Counted from the first letter of the stretch, positions 25,567 to 33,997 are shown. The stretch is DNA of 64,000 nucleotides from XN24 sp964462675 (GCA_964462675.1 CAYWYS010000004.1:1-64000), one strand, 5' to 3'. Translations and numbers: made by a program. The notes: generated by a model not told the origin, from the letters alone.

Positions 25567-26291
25567 TCTTTCTGCATCCTCCTGCGCGCCTCGGGCGCAT
25601 GCCGGCGGCTGACCGCCAGGGGTTCCGGTATGCCGTCGAGTCGCGCGCACAGCTGGCCCTGCGCATCCCGCTCGAGGGCGACGACGAATCTCAGCGCCAC
25701 CAGCGCGTTGCGGTGGATGCGGACGAAGTCTTCCCGGAACTCGGCCTCGAGTTCCTTCAGGGCCTCGTCGATCAGGTCCGCGCCGCCGGCGTGATGGACG
25801 GTGACGTACTTCTGGTCAGCCTGAAAGTAGCGAATTGTATCAACCGGGATGAGCCGCAGCGTATCGCCGAGCTTTGCGGCGATCCGGCGGCGGCGCGCGC
25901 TGGCCGAGCCGGTCAGCGCCGCGAGTTGCGGCCGCGTGGGTCGCGCGGCCCGGCGCAGGGCTTCGGCGAGCCGCTCCCCGCGCACCGGCTTGAGCAGGTA
26001 ACCGACCGCCTGCGCATCGAAGGCCTCGATCGCGAAGGTGTCATACGCCGTCACGAAGATCACGGCCGGCGGCTCGCTGAGCGCCGCGAGGTGGCGCGCG
26101 GTCTCGATGCCGTCCATGCCGGGCATGCGGATGTCGAGCAACACGACGTCGGGCCGATGCTTCGCGACCATCGCGAGGCATTCCTCGCCGCTGCCGGCCT
26201 CGCCGACGACCGCGTGGCCGTCCTCCGCAGCCAGCAGCGCCGCGAGGCGGCGTCGCGCCAGGGCCTCGTCGTCGACGACCAGGATTCTCAC
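25563..26291 (-). CDS. algR: LytTR-family response regulator AlgR
   Basis: 242 residues. Receiver domain with the phospho-acceptor Asp53 (VVLLDIRMPGMDG), acidic pocket VVDDE and Lys in YLLKP, then a C-terminal LytTR DNA-binding domain (RIAAKLGDTLRLIPVDTIRYFQADQKYVTVHHA). In Pseudomonas AlgR controls alginate, type IV pili and virulence. It uses a GTG start at 26291 overlapping the algZ stop (GTGA). Confidence 0.92.
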   Translation of the reverse strand: MRILVVDDEALARRRLAALLAAEDGHAVVGEAGSGEECLAMVAKHRPDVVLLDIRMPGMDGIETARHLAALSEPPAVIFVTAYDTFAIEAFDAQAVGYLLKPVRGERLAEALRRAARPTRPQLAALTGSASARRRRIAAKLGDTLRLIPVDTIRYFQADQKYVTVHHAGGADLIDEALKELEAEFREDFVRIHRNALVALRFVVALERDAQGQLCARLDGIPEPLAVSRRHAPEARRRMQKE

Positions 26292-27379
26292 GCCGGCAGC
26301 TCCGCGGGAAAGCGCAGCACGACCCGGTAGCGCCCGCCGCTGCGCCCGGCCTGCACCGAGGCGCGCGCGCCCCAGGCGAGGGCGAAGCGCTGCCGCAGGT
26401 TGTCCAGCGCGATGCGATTGCCCTCGCGATGAGTGCCATGATCCGGTGTGTCGTCGGCCAGCGGGTTCTCGATGGCCAGCTCGATGAGGCCCGCGGCGTC
26501 GTCGTAGTGTCCCTCCACGACCACCGTGCCGCCGCCGGGCAACTGCTCGATGCCGTGATAGATGGCGTTCTCAAGCAGCGGCTGGACGGAAAGCGCCGGG
26601 ATCCGGGCCCGCAGCGGCAGCGAGGTGATGCGCCACTCGACGGCCAGCCGGCTGCCGAGCCGATGCTCCTCGATGCGCTGGTAGATGCGCGACAGCTCGA
26701 GCTCTTCCTTGAGCGTCACCGTCGAGGAGGCATCGGACAAGGAGGCGCGAAACAGGTCGGCGAGATCCTCGACGGCTTCCTCGGCGCGCGCCGGGTCGCT
26801 GCGCGTCAACGCGGCGATCGTGTTCATGCTGTTGAACAGGAAATGCGGGCGAATCCTGGCCTGCAGGGCGCGAATCCGGGAGCGGGCCTCTTCCTCGACT
26901 TCGCGGCGCCACTGGGCCGTGACCCAGAAATAACGCAGCAGCAACCCGGTTACGATCACGGCGATCAGCAGGTTCGTCAGCAGGAACTCGGGCAGCGCGC
27001 CGGTATCGCCGGCCGCGAACAGCGCCGGCAATTCCTGCCATGCGCGTGCCATCCACCAGGCGCCCAGCGAGACGACGAGCACGCAGCCGACGACGATGCC
27101 AAGCGCCGCCAGGCTCGTCGCCACCGGGTCGCGGCCCTCGAACAGCTTGCGGGCGGCGCACAGCAGGCCGGCCGACAGCAAGGTGCACCACAGCAGGAAC
27201 AGCGAGATCCGCGCGAGATTGTCCCAGAACTGCCCGCCGGACTCGTAGCGCGCCAGCGCCAGCACGATGGCGACCAGCCCCGCGAGCAGCACGACCGCCA
27301 GCACCGCCCGGGCAGAGCAGAAATCCGGCAGGAACAACCCGTCGCCGCGACGGGACTCGCGTGGCTCGCTGGAAACCAT
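26288..27379 (-). CDS. algZ: LytS-type sensor histidine kinase AlgZ (FimS)
   Basis: 363 residues. Four to five membrane helices occupy residues about 23-165. A cytoplasmic HPK10-type kinase core follows, with the phospho-acceptor His in RPHFLFNSMNTIAAL and an N-box LLENAIYHGIE. Cognate kinase or phosphatase of AlgR, encoded next to it. ATG 27379 gives MVSSEPRESRRG; the frame is open upstream, but that would overlap the preceding dehydrogenase gene. Confidence 0.9.
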   Translation of the reverse strand: MVSSEPRESRRGDGLFLPDFCSARAVLAVVLLAGLVAIVLALARYESGGQFWDNLARISLFLLWCTLLSAGLLCAARKLFEGRDPVATSLAALGIVVGCVLVVSLGAWWMARAWQELPALFAAGDTGALPEFLLTNLLIAVIVTGLLLRYFWVTAQWRREVEEEARSRIRALQARIRPHFLFNSMNTIAALTRSDPARAEEAVEDLADLFRASLSDASSTVTLKEELELSRIYQRIEEHRLGSRLAVEWRITSLPLRARIPALSVQPLLENAIYHGIEQLPGGGTVVVEGHYDDAAGLIELAIENPLADDTPDHGTHREGNRIALDNLRQRFALAWGARASVQAGRSGGRYRVVLRFPAELPA

Positions 27380-27399
27380 GTCTTGCGCGCTGGCGCGAC

Positions 27400-28278
27400 T
27401 CAGTCGCCGCTGGCGGAGAACATATCCGATTTGAGGCGGAAAAGCGCGGAGATATCTTCCTCCGCGCTGGCGGCCGGCAGGCGGGCGTAGTGCAGCAGCG
27501 TCATCTCGACGACCGGCAGCTTGACGCCGAGCTCGGCCGCCATCTGGCGGCAGATCTCGAGGTCCTTCGCATGCAGGCCGACCTTGAAGCCGAGCGGGAA
27601 CTCGCCGCGGATCATCGTCGGGCCGCGCTTGCTCAGGAACCAGTTGCCGGCGGCGCCTTTTTCGAGCGCCGCGATCAGCCGTGCCATCGGCAGGCCCTGG
27701 GCCTGGCCGAAGGCCAGCGCCTCGGTGACGGCCTGGTTGATGCCGGCGACCATGATCTGGTTGGTGGCCTTGGCCGCCTGGCCCGCGCCGACCGGGCCCA
27801 TCAGCGTGATGCTGCCGCCCATGGCTTCGAGCGCCGGCCGGGCGTGCGCCAGCACGGCCTCGTCGCCGCCGACCATGATCGACAGCGTGCCGGCGCGCGC
27901 GCCCTCGGTGCCGCCGCTGACCGGGCAATCGAGGAATGCCGCGCCGATGGCAGCCAGTTGCCGGGCCGCGGTGCGCGCCGTGCCGGCGGCGACCGTCGAG
28001 CAGTCCACGACGACAGCGCCGTGGCGTAGGCCCGGCAGCAGTCCGGCGACGACCTCCAGCAGGTCGGCGTCGGCCGACACGCAGGTGACGACGAGGTCGC
28101 AGTCCGCGGCCAGCGCCGCGAGCGATGGCGCTGCCGGCACGCCGGTCTCGGCGGCCAGCGCAGCCGCCTTGTCCGGGCTGCGATTCCAGGTCCCGACGAG
28201 CAGCCCGGCCCGATGCAGGTTGCGGGCCATCGGCAGGCCCATCGCCCCCAGGCCGACGAAGCCGACACGCAGCGTCAT
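27400..28278 (-). CDS. NAD(P)-dependent beta-hydroxyacid dehydrogenase (HIBADH/GarR family)
   Basis: 292 residues. The N-terminal Rossmann motif is GFVGLGAMGLPMARNL, the substrate loop DCPVSGGTEGARAGTL, and the catalytic Lys lies in GAGQAAKATNQ. Family members reduce or oxidise tartronate semialdehyde, 3-hydroxyisobutyrate or succinic semialdehyde; the substrate cannot be fixed from sequence. It overlaps the speA 3' end by one base and precedes algZ, so it is part of the speA-algZR-hemCDXY run. Confidence 0.85.
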   Translation of the reverse strand: MTLRVGFVGLGAMGLPMARNLHRAGLLVGTWNRSPDKAAALAAETGVPAAPSLAALAADCDLVVTCVSADADLLEVVAGLLPGLRHGAVVVDCSTVAAGTARTAARQLAAIGAAFLDCPVSGGTEGARAGTLSIMVGGDEAVLAHARPALEAMGGSITLMGPVGAGQAAKATNQIMVAGINQAVTEALAFGQAQGLPMARLIAALEKGAAGNWFLSKRGPTMIRGEFPLGFKVGLHAKDLEICRQMAAELGVKLPVVEMTLLHYARLPAASAEEDISALFRLKSDMFSASGD

Positions 28279-30155
28279 CAGTCTTCCAGGTAGGTGTAGC
28301 CCGACAGGCCGTCGCTGAGCGCGCGCAGGAAGTAGCTCTGGTCTTCCTCGTCGAGCCCGGCCCCGGCAATCTTCCGGGCATAGGACGCGCGCAGCTCGTC
28401 CGGCGCGAAATGCACATAGGCCAGCAGCTGCTCGGCGGTGTCCCCGCTGCGCGGCATGCCGAGCACCGGCTCGCCGGAGGGCGAGAGATAGACATCGACG
28501 CTGTCGGTGTCGCCGAACAGGTTGTGCAGGTCGCCGAGGATCTCCTGGTAGGCGCCGACCATCAGGATCGCGAGCAGGTACTCGTCGTCGGCCTTCAGCG
28601 AGTGCACCGGCAGGCTGTGCTCGATGCCCTCGCCGTCGACGTACAGGTCGACGCGCCCGTCGGAGTCGCAGGTCAGGTCACGCAGCACGCCGCGGCGCAA
28701 CGGCGCCTCGTCGAGGCGCTGCGCCGGCAGGATCGGGAACACCTGGTCGATCGCCCAGATGTCGGGCAGCGACTGGAACACCGACATGTTGATGAACAGC
28801 TTGTCGGCGGTGATCTGCTTCAGCTCGTCGAGGATCACGCGCGGCGGATTGCTCTGGCCCAGCAGCCGGTCGCGCACCGCGTGCATCAGCGCGCGCGCCA
28901 GCGCCTCGCCGCGGGCCCGCTCGCGCAGGTCGATCTCGCCGGCGATGTAGCGCTGATGGAGTTCGGCCATCAGGTGCTGGGTCTCGCGGTAGACTTCCTC
29001 GGGCGAGCTGTCGGCGAGGCGCTCGAACTGGTCCCACAGCGCGCGCACTTCGGCGCCGCTGTCCGCCGGCGGTGCGACCGGCCGGGTGTCGGTCGGCACG
29101 TCGGTGTCGATGACGTTGGTCACCAGCACGGCGTGCTGCGCGACCAGCGCCCGGCCCGACTCGGACACGATCTCCGGCCGGGCCTCCCCGGCTGCGTCGC
29201 AGACCTCCGCGATCGTGTCCACGACCGTGCGGGCGTAGTCCTCGATCGTGTAGTTGATCGAGTTGGCGCTGCGCGAGCGCGTGCCCTCGTAGTCGATGCC
29301 GAGGCCGCCGCCGACGTCCATGAGCACGAGCCCGAGGCCGGCGGCGCGCAGGTCGATGAACACCCGCGACGCCTCCGTCAGGCCGCGGCGGATGTCGCGC
29401 AGGTTCGGCACCTGGGAGCCGACGTGCACGTGCAGCATCTTGATGCAGTGGCCCATGCCGGCCTGGTTGGCGCGTTCGGCCGCTTCGAGCAGCTGGCCTG
29501 CGGTCAGGCCGAACTTGGATTTCTCGCCGCCGGTGTCCTGCCAGTTGCCGGCGCCGATGCTCGACAGCCGCAGTCGCACGCCGAGCCGCGGCTCCAGCTC
29601 GAACTCGCGCGCCAGCTGGATGATGCGGTCCAGCTCGGAGAGCTTCTCGATGACGATGTAGACCTCATGCCCGAGCCGCTGCGCGATCAGCGCCAGCTCG
29701 AGGTACTCATGGTCCTTGTAGCCGTTGCAGACGATCATGCCGCCCGGCGGCGAGACGCCGAGCACGGCCATCAGCTCCGGCTTGCTGCCGGTCTCGAGGC
29801 CGACGCGGGCGCCGCCATGGCCGACGAGCGTGTCGACGACGGTGCGCTGTTGGTTGACCTTGATCGGGTACACGACCCGGTAGCGGCCCTGGTAGTCGCG
29901 CGCGGCCATCGCCTCGCCGAAGGCGCCGTGCAGGCGGTCGAGGCGGTCGCGCAGGATGTCGGTGAAGCGGAACAGGATCGGCGGCGCCAGGCCGGCGAGG
30001 CGCGCGCGACGCACCAGTTCGACGAGGTCGATCTCGACGCCGTTGCGGGACGGCTTGACGACCAGCCGGCCGCGCTTGCCGATGTCGAAATAGCCGTCGC
30101 TCCACCGGGAGATGCCGTAGAGCCGGCGATTGGCCTCGATCTGCTCCTCGCTCAT
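28278..30155 (-). CDS. speA: Biosynthetic arginine decarboxylase
   Basis: PLP enzyme turning arginine into agmatine, the first step of one putrescine route. 625 residues (658 in E. coli; the difference is a shorter N-terminus). The PLP lysine is Lys99 in YPIKVNQQ. Substrate-binding DVGGGLGIDYEGTRS and the C-terminal active-site region are conserved. It appears to be the first gene of the minus-strand run leading to the heme genes; a TATACT -10 box lies about 50 bases upstream. Confidence 0.95.
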   Translation of the reverse strand: MSEEQIEANRRLYGISRWSDGYFDIGKRGRLVVKPSRNGVEIDLVELVRRARLAGLAPPILFRFTDILRDRLDRLHGAFGEAMAARDYQGRYRVVYPIKVNQQRTVVDTLVGHGGARVGLETGSKPELMAVLGVSPPGGMIVCNGYKDHEYLELALIAQRLGHEVYIVIEKLSELDRIIQLAREFELEPRLGVRLRLSSIGAGNWQDTGGEKSKFGLTAGQLLEAAERANQAGMGHCIKMLHVHVGSQVPNLRDIRRGLTEASRVFIDLRAAGLGLVLMDVGGGLGIDYEGTRSRSANSINYTIEDYARTVVDTIAEVCDAAGEARPEIVSESGRALVAQHAVLVTNVIDTDVPTDTRPVAPPADSGAEVRALWDQFERLADSSPEEVYRETQHLMAELHQRYIAGEIDLRERARGEALARALMHAVRDRLLGQSNPPRVILDELKQITADKLFINMSVFQSLPDIWAIDQVFPILPAQRLDEAPLRRGVLRDLTCDSDGRVDLYVDGEGIEHSLPVHSLKADDEYLLAILMVGAYQEILGDLHNLFGDTDSVDVYLSPSGEPVLGMPRSGDTAEQLLAYVHFAPDELRASYARKIAGAGLDEEDQSYFLRALSDGLSGYTYLED

Positions 30156-30204
30156 TCGCGGACGCCTCCCGGGGTTCCCGAACGGGGGGATGAAAAGGCC
30201 GCGC

Positions 30205-30231
30205 AGTATAGCGCAACCAGGCGAACGGCAA
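30205..30231 (-). promoter_or_regulatory. Possible sigma-70 promoter for speA
   Basis: On the minus strand TATACT (30210-30205) is a strong -10; TTGCCG (30231-30226) is a candidate -35 with a short 15-base spacer. It stands in the 147-base gap before speA. Confidence 0.42.
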
Positions 30232-30284
30232 GCGTTCAGCGGCGCCGCGGGAGCGCGGCAGTCGCGCGTGGAGAAACCCCGGGG

Positions 30285-30300
30285 GCCGGCCGCAGCCGGC
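30285..30300 (-). terminator. Short GC hairpin after the DUF4124 gene
   Basis: GCCGGC, a 4-base loop and GCCGGC form a stem immediately downstream of the DUF4124 stop, followed on the minus strand by CCCCGGGGTTTC. The T-run is weak, so termination is only possible. Confidence 0.35.
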
Positions 30301-30302
30301 GG

Positions 30303-30758
30303 CTAGTCGACGCAGTAGTCCGCGACAGCCTGGCGCGCGGCCAGCCGGGCGGCGACCAGCTCCTCGTCGCTGAGGTAGCGGCGTCCGCCATCCGGCAGTT
30401 CCTCGTAGAGCCGGGGCGAGCGTTCGTAGGCTGCGGCAGCCTCGCGTGCCTGGCGGCACACCTCGGCCATGCGCTCGGCTTGTTCGGCCAACCCGGCCGA
30501 CATCTGGGCATTGGATGCGGCACGCTCGCGCCGCTGGGCATCCGCCGCGCTGCTCGCGGCAGCCTGCTCAGCGGCCTCCGCGGCGACCCGCGCCGGATCC
30601 GTGGGCCTGGTCTCGACGGCGACCCGCTCGGAGCGCGCCGACAGCGGCCGGTCGCTGTAGATCACCACGCCGCGCTCGTCGACGGTGCGGAACACTTCGT
30701 TGGCCGCGACCGACGTCGCCGCCAGCAATGCCACGAGGGCGGGAAGCAGTAATCTCAT
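30303..30758 (-). CDS. DUF4124-type secreted protein
   Basis: 151 residues. A signal peptide (MRLLLPALVALLAATSVAA) leads into a DUF4124-like domain (NEVFRTVDERGVVIYSDRPLSARS). A long Ala/Glu/Arg helical region follows, ending with a Cys-containing YCVD tail. Predicted periplasmic; function unknown. It starts 14 bases after the PII gene on the same strand. Confidence 0.72.
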   Translation of the reverse strand: MRLLLPALVALLAATSVAANEVFRTVDERGVVIYSDRPLSARSERVAVETRPTDPARVAAEAAEQAAASSAADAQRRERAASNAQMSAGLAEQAERMAEVCRQAREAAAAYERSPRLYEELPDGGRRYLSDEELVAARLAARQAVADYCVD

Positions 30759-30772
30759 GTTTCGTGGTCCCC

Positions 30773-31111
30773 TTAGAGCGCCTTCTCGTCAGTCTCGCCG
30801 GTACGGATCCGGATCGCCTGCTCGAGGTCGTAGACGAAGATCTTGCCGTCGCCGATCTTGCCGGTACGCGCGATGTTGACGATGGACTCAATGACCCGCT
30901 CCAGGGAATCGTCGGGTATAGCGAGTTCGAGCTTCACTTTCGGAAGAAAGTCCACGACATATTCGGCGCCTCGATAAAGTTCAGTGTGGCCTTTCTGGCG
31001 ACCGAAACCTTTGACCTCCGTCACAGTAATGCCCTGCACGCCGAGGTCCGCGAGCGCCTCGCGGACGTCGTCCAGCTTGAAGGGCTTGATGATGGCGCAC
31101 ACCATTTTCAT
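30773..31111 (-). CDS. Nitrogen regulatory PII protein (second copy)
   Basis: 112 residues. The T-loop carries the uridylylation Tyr51 in HTELYRGAEYVVDF, and the C-terminal signature TGKIGDGKIFV is present. Close paralogue of the PII at 32525. A strong terminator lies between amtB and this gene, so it probably has its own promoter; an extended -10 (TGCTAGACT, minus strand near 31150) is a candidate. It could act as GlnB, with the other copy as GlnK. Confidence 0.93.
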   Translation of the reverse strand: MKMVCAIIKPFKLDDVREALADLGVQGITVTEVKGFGRQKGHTELYRGAEYVVDFLPKVKLELAIPDDSLERVIESIVNIARTGKIGDGKIFVYDLEQAIRIRTGETDEKAL

Positions 31112-31180
31112 CGTCGGTCTCCGGGGCCTGGGTCGTCTGTGACGCAGTCTAGCATTGCCCTGTGAGCGCTGTAGAGGGCC

Positions 31181-31217
31181 CGTAAACAAAGGCCGGGGGC
31201 GGAATCCGCCCCCGGCC
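31181..31217 (-). terminator. Rho-independent terminator after amtB
   Basis: A perfect 12-base-pair stem (GGCCGGGGGCGG and CCGCCCCCGGCC, loop of 3) at 31191-31217 is followed on the minus strand by TTTGTTTAC. It should stop transcripts from the porin-PII-amtB unit before the second PII gene. Confidence 0.85.
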
Positions 31218-31257
31218 GCGTCCCAGGCGCCGCGCGCCCGGCCTTGCTCCGCCCGTA

Positions 31258-32508
31258 TCAGTCGCCGGCCTTGGTGAACTCCGGGTAGGCCTCGAGACCG
31301 CACTCGTGCAGGTCCACGCCCTCGTACTCCTCCTGCTCGGAGACGCGGACGCCAACCGTGACCTTCAGGACGAACCACACCAGCAGGCTGAGCAGGAACA
31401 CCCACGAGAAGATCACGGCCAGCCCGATCAGCTGACCGGACCAGGTGGCGTCGCCGTTCGACAGCAGCACCGCCAGCACGCCCCAGATGCCGGCCGTGCC
31501 GTGCACCGAGATTGCGCCGACCGGGTCGTCGATGCGGAACTTGCGGTCCAGCACGACGATGGATCCGACCACCAGCAGGCCGCCGATCAGGCCGATGATG
31601 ACCGCCAGCAGCGGCGTCGGCGAGAGCGGATCGGCGGTGATCGACACCAGCCCGGCGAGCGCGCCGTTCAGCGCCATCGTCAGGTCGGCCTTGCCGAACC
31701 AGATCTTGGCCAGCAGCAGCGCCGCCACGAGTCCGGCCGCCGCCGCCAGGTTGGTGTTGGTGAACACCAGCGCGACGTTGTTGGCCGATTCCACGGCGGA
31801 CACCTTGAGCTCGGAGCCGCCGTTGAAGCCGAACCAGCCCATCCACAGGATCAAGGTGCCGAGTGTCGCCAGCGGCAGGTTCGAGCCGGGGATCGCGTTG
31901 ACCGCCCCGTTGGCGCTGTACTTGCCCTTGCGCGCCCCCAGTACCAGCACGCCGGCCAGCGCCGCCGAGGCGCCCGCGAGGTGGACGATGCCCGAGCCCG
32001 CGTAGTCGGAGTAGCCGAGCCCCTTGAGGAAGCCGCCGCCCCAGGTCCAGTAGCCTTGCACCGGGTAGATGAAGGCGGTCATGACCACCGCGAACGCGAG
32101 GAACGACCAGAGCTTCATCCGCTCGGCCACCGCGCCCGAGACGATCGACATCGCGGTCGCGACGAACACCACCTGGAAAAAGAAGTCGGCGAGCTTGGAG
32201 TAGTAAGGCGCGCCTTCCTCGCCCGAGACGACGTCCGCAACCGCGTTGTCCTCGGCGCCGAGCATGCCGAAGCCCGGGATGATCCCGCTGCCGTCGCCGT
32301 ACATGATGCCGTAGCCGATCAGCATGTACATGATGCAGGCGATCGAGTAGAGGCCCACGTTCTTGGTCAGGATCTCCGCGGTGTTCTTGGCGCGGACCAG
32401 TCCCGCCTCGAGCATCGTGAAGCCGGCGGCCATCCACATGACCAGCACGCCTGACATCAGGAAGTAGAAAGTGTCCAGCGCATAGCTGAGTTCGGTCAGT
32501 TGTTCCAC
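31258..32508 (-). CDS. amtB: Ammonium transporter AmtB
   Basis: 416 residues, 11 membrane helices. The twin pore histidines lie in GSGIVHLAGA and SVHGTAGIWG. Unlike E. coli AmtB, no cleavable signal peptide is seen: the GTG at 32508 with AGGGGG upstream gives VEQLTELSYALDTFYFLMSG, close to the mature E. coli end. The frame is open further upstream but would overlap the PII gene. It lies 16 bases after PII, the usual glnK-amtB pairing in which PII blocks the pore. Confidence 0.95.
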   Translation of the reverse strand: MEQLTELSYALDTFYFLMSGVLVMWMAAGFTMLEAGLVRAKNTAEILTKNVGLYSIACIMYMLIGYGIMYGDGSGIIPGFGMLGAEDNAVADVVSGEEGAPYYSKLADFFFQVVFVATAMSIVSGAVAERMKLWSFLAFAVVMTAFIYPVQGYWTWGGGFLKGLGYSDYAGSGIVHLAGASAALAGVLVLGARKGKYSANGAVNAIPGSNLPLATLGTLILWMGWFGFNGGSELKVSAVESANNVALVFTNTNLAAAAGLVAALLLAKIWFGKADLTMALNGALAGLVSITADPLSPTPLLAVIIGLIGGLLVVGSIVVLDRKFRIDDPVGAISVHGTAGIWGVLAVLLSNGDATWSGQLIGLAVIFSWVFLLSLLVWFVLKVTVGVRVSEQEEYEGVDLHECGLEAYPEFTKAGD

Positions 32509-32524
32509 GTTCGTTTCCCCCTGC

Positions 32525-32863
32525 TCAGACGGCTTCAGGGCCGGTTTCGCCGGTGCGAATCCGGATGACCTGTGCCAGCGGCATGACGAAGATCTTGCCG
32601 TCGCCGATCTTGCCCGTGCGCGCCGTGTTGCTGATGACCTCGATGACCTGCTCGAGCAAGTCATCGTCGATGGCGACCTCGACTTTCATCTTGGGCAGGA
32701 AGTCGACGACGTACTCGGCGCCCCGGTAGAGCTCCGTGTGGCCGCGCTGCCGGCCGAAGCCCTTGACCTCGGTGACCGTGACGCCCTTGACGCCGACGTC
32801 CGCGAGCGCCTGCCTGACGTCGTCGAGCTTGAATGGCTTGATGATTGCGATGACGAGTTTCAT
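32525..32863 (-). CDS. glnK: Nitrogen regulatory PII protein GlnK
   Basis: 112 residues beginning MKLVIAIIKPFKLDDVR, the canonical PII N-terminus. Tyr51 is in HTELYRGAEY and the C-terminal signature is TGKIGDGKIFV. ATG 32863 (GGTGA 5 bases upstream) is chosen over GTG 32872. It directly precedes amtB, so by position it is the GlnK-type PII. It lies 5 bases after the porin gene and is probably transcribed from the sigma-54-type promoter at 33560-33575. Confidence 0.94.
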   Translation of the reverse strand: MKLVIAIIKPFKLDDVRQALADVGVKGVTVTEVKGFGRQRGHTELYRGAEYVVDFLPKMKVEVAIDDDLLEQVIEVISNTARTGKIGDGKIFVMPLAQVIRIRTGETGPEAV

Positions 32864-32868
32864 GCCGT

Positions 32869-33498
32869 TCACCGCAAGTCGAAGGTCTTGCCGAGAGTGA
32901 ACACCAGCGAGGTCTCGCTGGAGTCGCCCGGGGCAAGATCGCTGTCGCTGTAGATCGCCGCGATGGCCACGTCGAAACCGGCGACCTCGGTGCCGTAACC
33001 GACTTCGAAATAGTCGCCGTCGAAGTCCTTGCCGAAGGTCCCGTACTTGCCGTAGAAGCCCTCGTACTCGAGCGTCGCGGACAGGAAGTCGTAATCCAGG
33101 CTCGATTCGTCGAAGTTGTCGTACTTGCCGTAGGCGTAATCGATCGTCAGGAAGCTGTAGCCGACGCTGAGATTCAGTTCCTGGTAGGTGTCGTCGAAAT
33201 CGTCGGTGTAGAAGTAGCCCGTGTAACCGATGCCGTAGCTGAAATCGCCGACGCTGCCGCCGTAGCCGCCATACAGGTCGTACTCGAGGCCTTCGCCGAC
33301 TTCGGCCGCCCAGGTGCCGACGAAAAAGCCCGAGTTCGAATAGTCTAGGCCGGCGAATGCGGCGGCGTCGTTTTGCTTGATGCCGCGGAATATGTAGTCC
33401 GACATCATGCCGATGTTCGCGCTAAACTCTTCGTCGGCCAGTACGGGTGAGCTGGCCGCGAGGGCCAGGGCGACGAGCAGGTAACGGGATCGCCCCAT
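32869..33498 (-). CDS. TorF/Gcw_chp family outer-membrane protein
   Basis: 209 residues. A signal peptide (MGRSRYLLVALALAASSPVLA) is followed by a beta-barrel-like protein rich in Tyr/Phe/Gly/Asp with alternating hydrophobic strands (FSANIGMMSDYIFRG at the start, SLVFTLGKTFDLR with C-terminal aromatics). This family (putative porin) often precedes PII-amtB. Start ATG 33498 has GGAGG 8 bases upstream. It may let ammonium or small amines through the outer membrane (inference). Confidence 0.85.
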   Translation of the reverse strand: MGRSRYLLVALALAASSPVLADEEFSANIGMMSDYIFRGIKQNDAAAFAGLDYSNSGFFVGTWAAEVGEGLEYDLYGGYGGSVGDFSYGIGYTGYFYTDDFDDTYQELNLSVGYSFLTIDYAYGKYDNFDESSLDYDFLSATLEYEGFYGKYGTFGKDFDGDYFEVGYGTEVAGFDVAIAAIYSDSDLAPGDSSETSLVFTLGKTFDLR

Positions 33499-33559
33499 TT
33501 TTGTATCCTCCGAGTGAGTTGCAGGAGCCGGGCCGCTGAGCCGCGGTTGAATGCTGCAA

Positions 33560-33575
33560 AGCACGATGCGTGCCA
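33560..33575 (-). promoter_or_regulatory. Sigma-54 (-24/-12) promoter for the porin-glnK-amtB unit
   Basis: Minus strand TGGCACGCATCGTGCT matches the sigma-54 consensus TGGCAC-N5-TTGCW with one mismatch and the obligatory GG-N10-GC spacing. Transcription would start near 33549, about 50 bases before the porin ATG. Sigma-54 control of glnK-amtB by nitrogen is well established. Confidence 0.75.
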
Positions 33576-33629
33576 GCCTTTATAAAACAGGGACTTGGGA
33601 CCTGGCGCATCGAATGGGAGGCCGTCAAC

Positions 33630-33644
33630 GCACCCTGATGGTGC
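33630..33644. promoter_or_regulatory. NtrC-type enhancer site
   Basis: GCACCCTGATGGTGC is a perfect NtrC-like dyad (GCACC-N5-GGTGC) centred about 88 bases upstream of the predicted sigma-54 start. It also lies about 50 bases before the divergent ubiK start. Confidence 0.72.
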
Positions 33645-33690
33645 GCAGCAGCATGGTGCAATGCCCCATCACGGGGCGCGAGGAAAGCCG

Positions 33691-33942
33691 ATGGATCCGA
33701 AGGGCCTGAATATTGATGAACTCGCCCGCCGCCTCGCGGACGCGCTGCCGAGCGGCATCAAGGCGCTGCGGGCCGATGCCGAGCAGAACTTCCGCGCGGT
33801 GCTGCAGGCGGCCCTGTCCCGCCTCGACCTTGTCACCCGCGAGGAATTCGATGTGCAGGCGGCTGTGCTCAAGCGCACCCGCGAGAAGCTCGAGGCGATC
33901 GATGCGCGGCTGGCGGCGCTCGAGGAGCCGCCTGCCGACTGA
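33691..33942 (+). CDS. ubiK: Ubiquinone biosynthesis accessory factor UbiK (YqiC/BMFP)
   Basis: 83 residues: an amphipathic N-terminal helix (LNIDELARRLADALP), a central segment and a C-terminal trimeric coiled coil (REEFDVQAAVLKRTREKLEAIDARLAALE). UbiK partners UbiJ in the ubiquinone metabolon. The ATG at 33691 follows GAGGAAAG; upstream in-frame codons would give a non-homologous extension across the NtrC site. Confidence 0.9.
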   Translation: MDPKGLNIDELARRLADALPSGIKALRADAEQNFRAVLQAALSRLDLVTREEFDVQAAVLKRTREKLEAIDARLAALEEPPAD

Positions 33943-33973
33943 GCAGGGCTCGACGGACGCCGGACGCGTCCCC

Positions 33974-33997
33974 AACCCGGGTGGCAGCCCCCGGGTT
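33974..33997. terminator. Stem-loop after ubiK
   Basis: AACCCGGG, an 8-base loop and CCCGGGTT form a perfect 8-base-pair stem 32 bases after the ubiK stop. No T-run follows, so termination is uncertain; it could be an mRNA processing structure. Confidence 0.35.

Noticed and set aside
26288..28495. Extended version of algZ starting at 28495
   Set aside because: Would overlap the full dehydrogenase gene; translation upstream of ATG 27379 is Arg/Gly-rich shadow.
28125..30752. 875-codon open frame on the plus strand
   Set aside because: Lies opposite speA; Arg/Ala/Asp-rich translation with no motif. Shadow frame.
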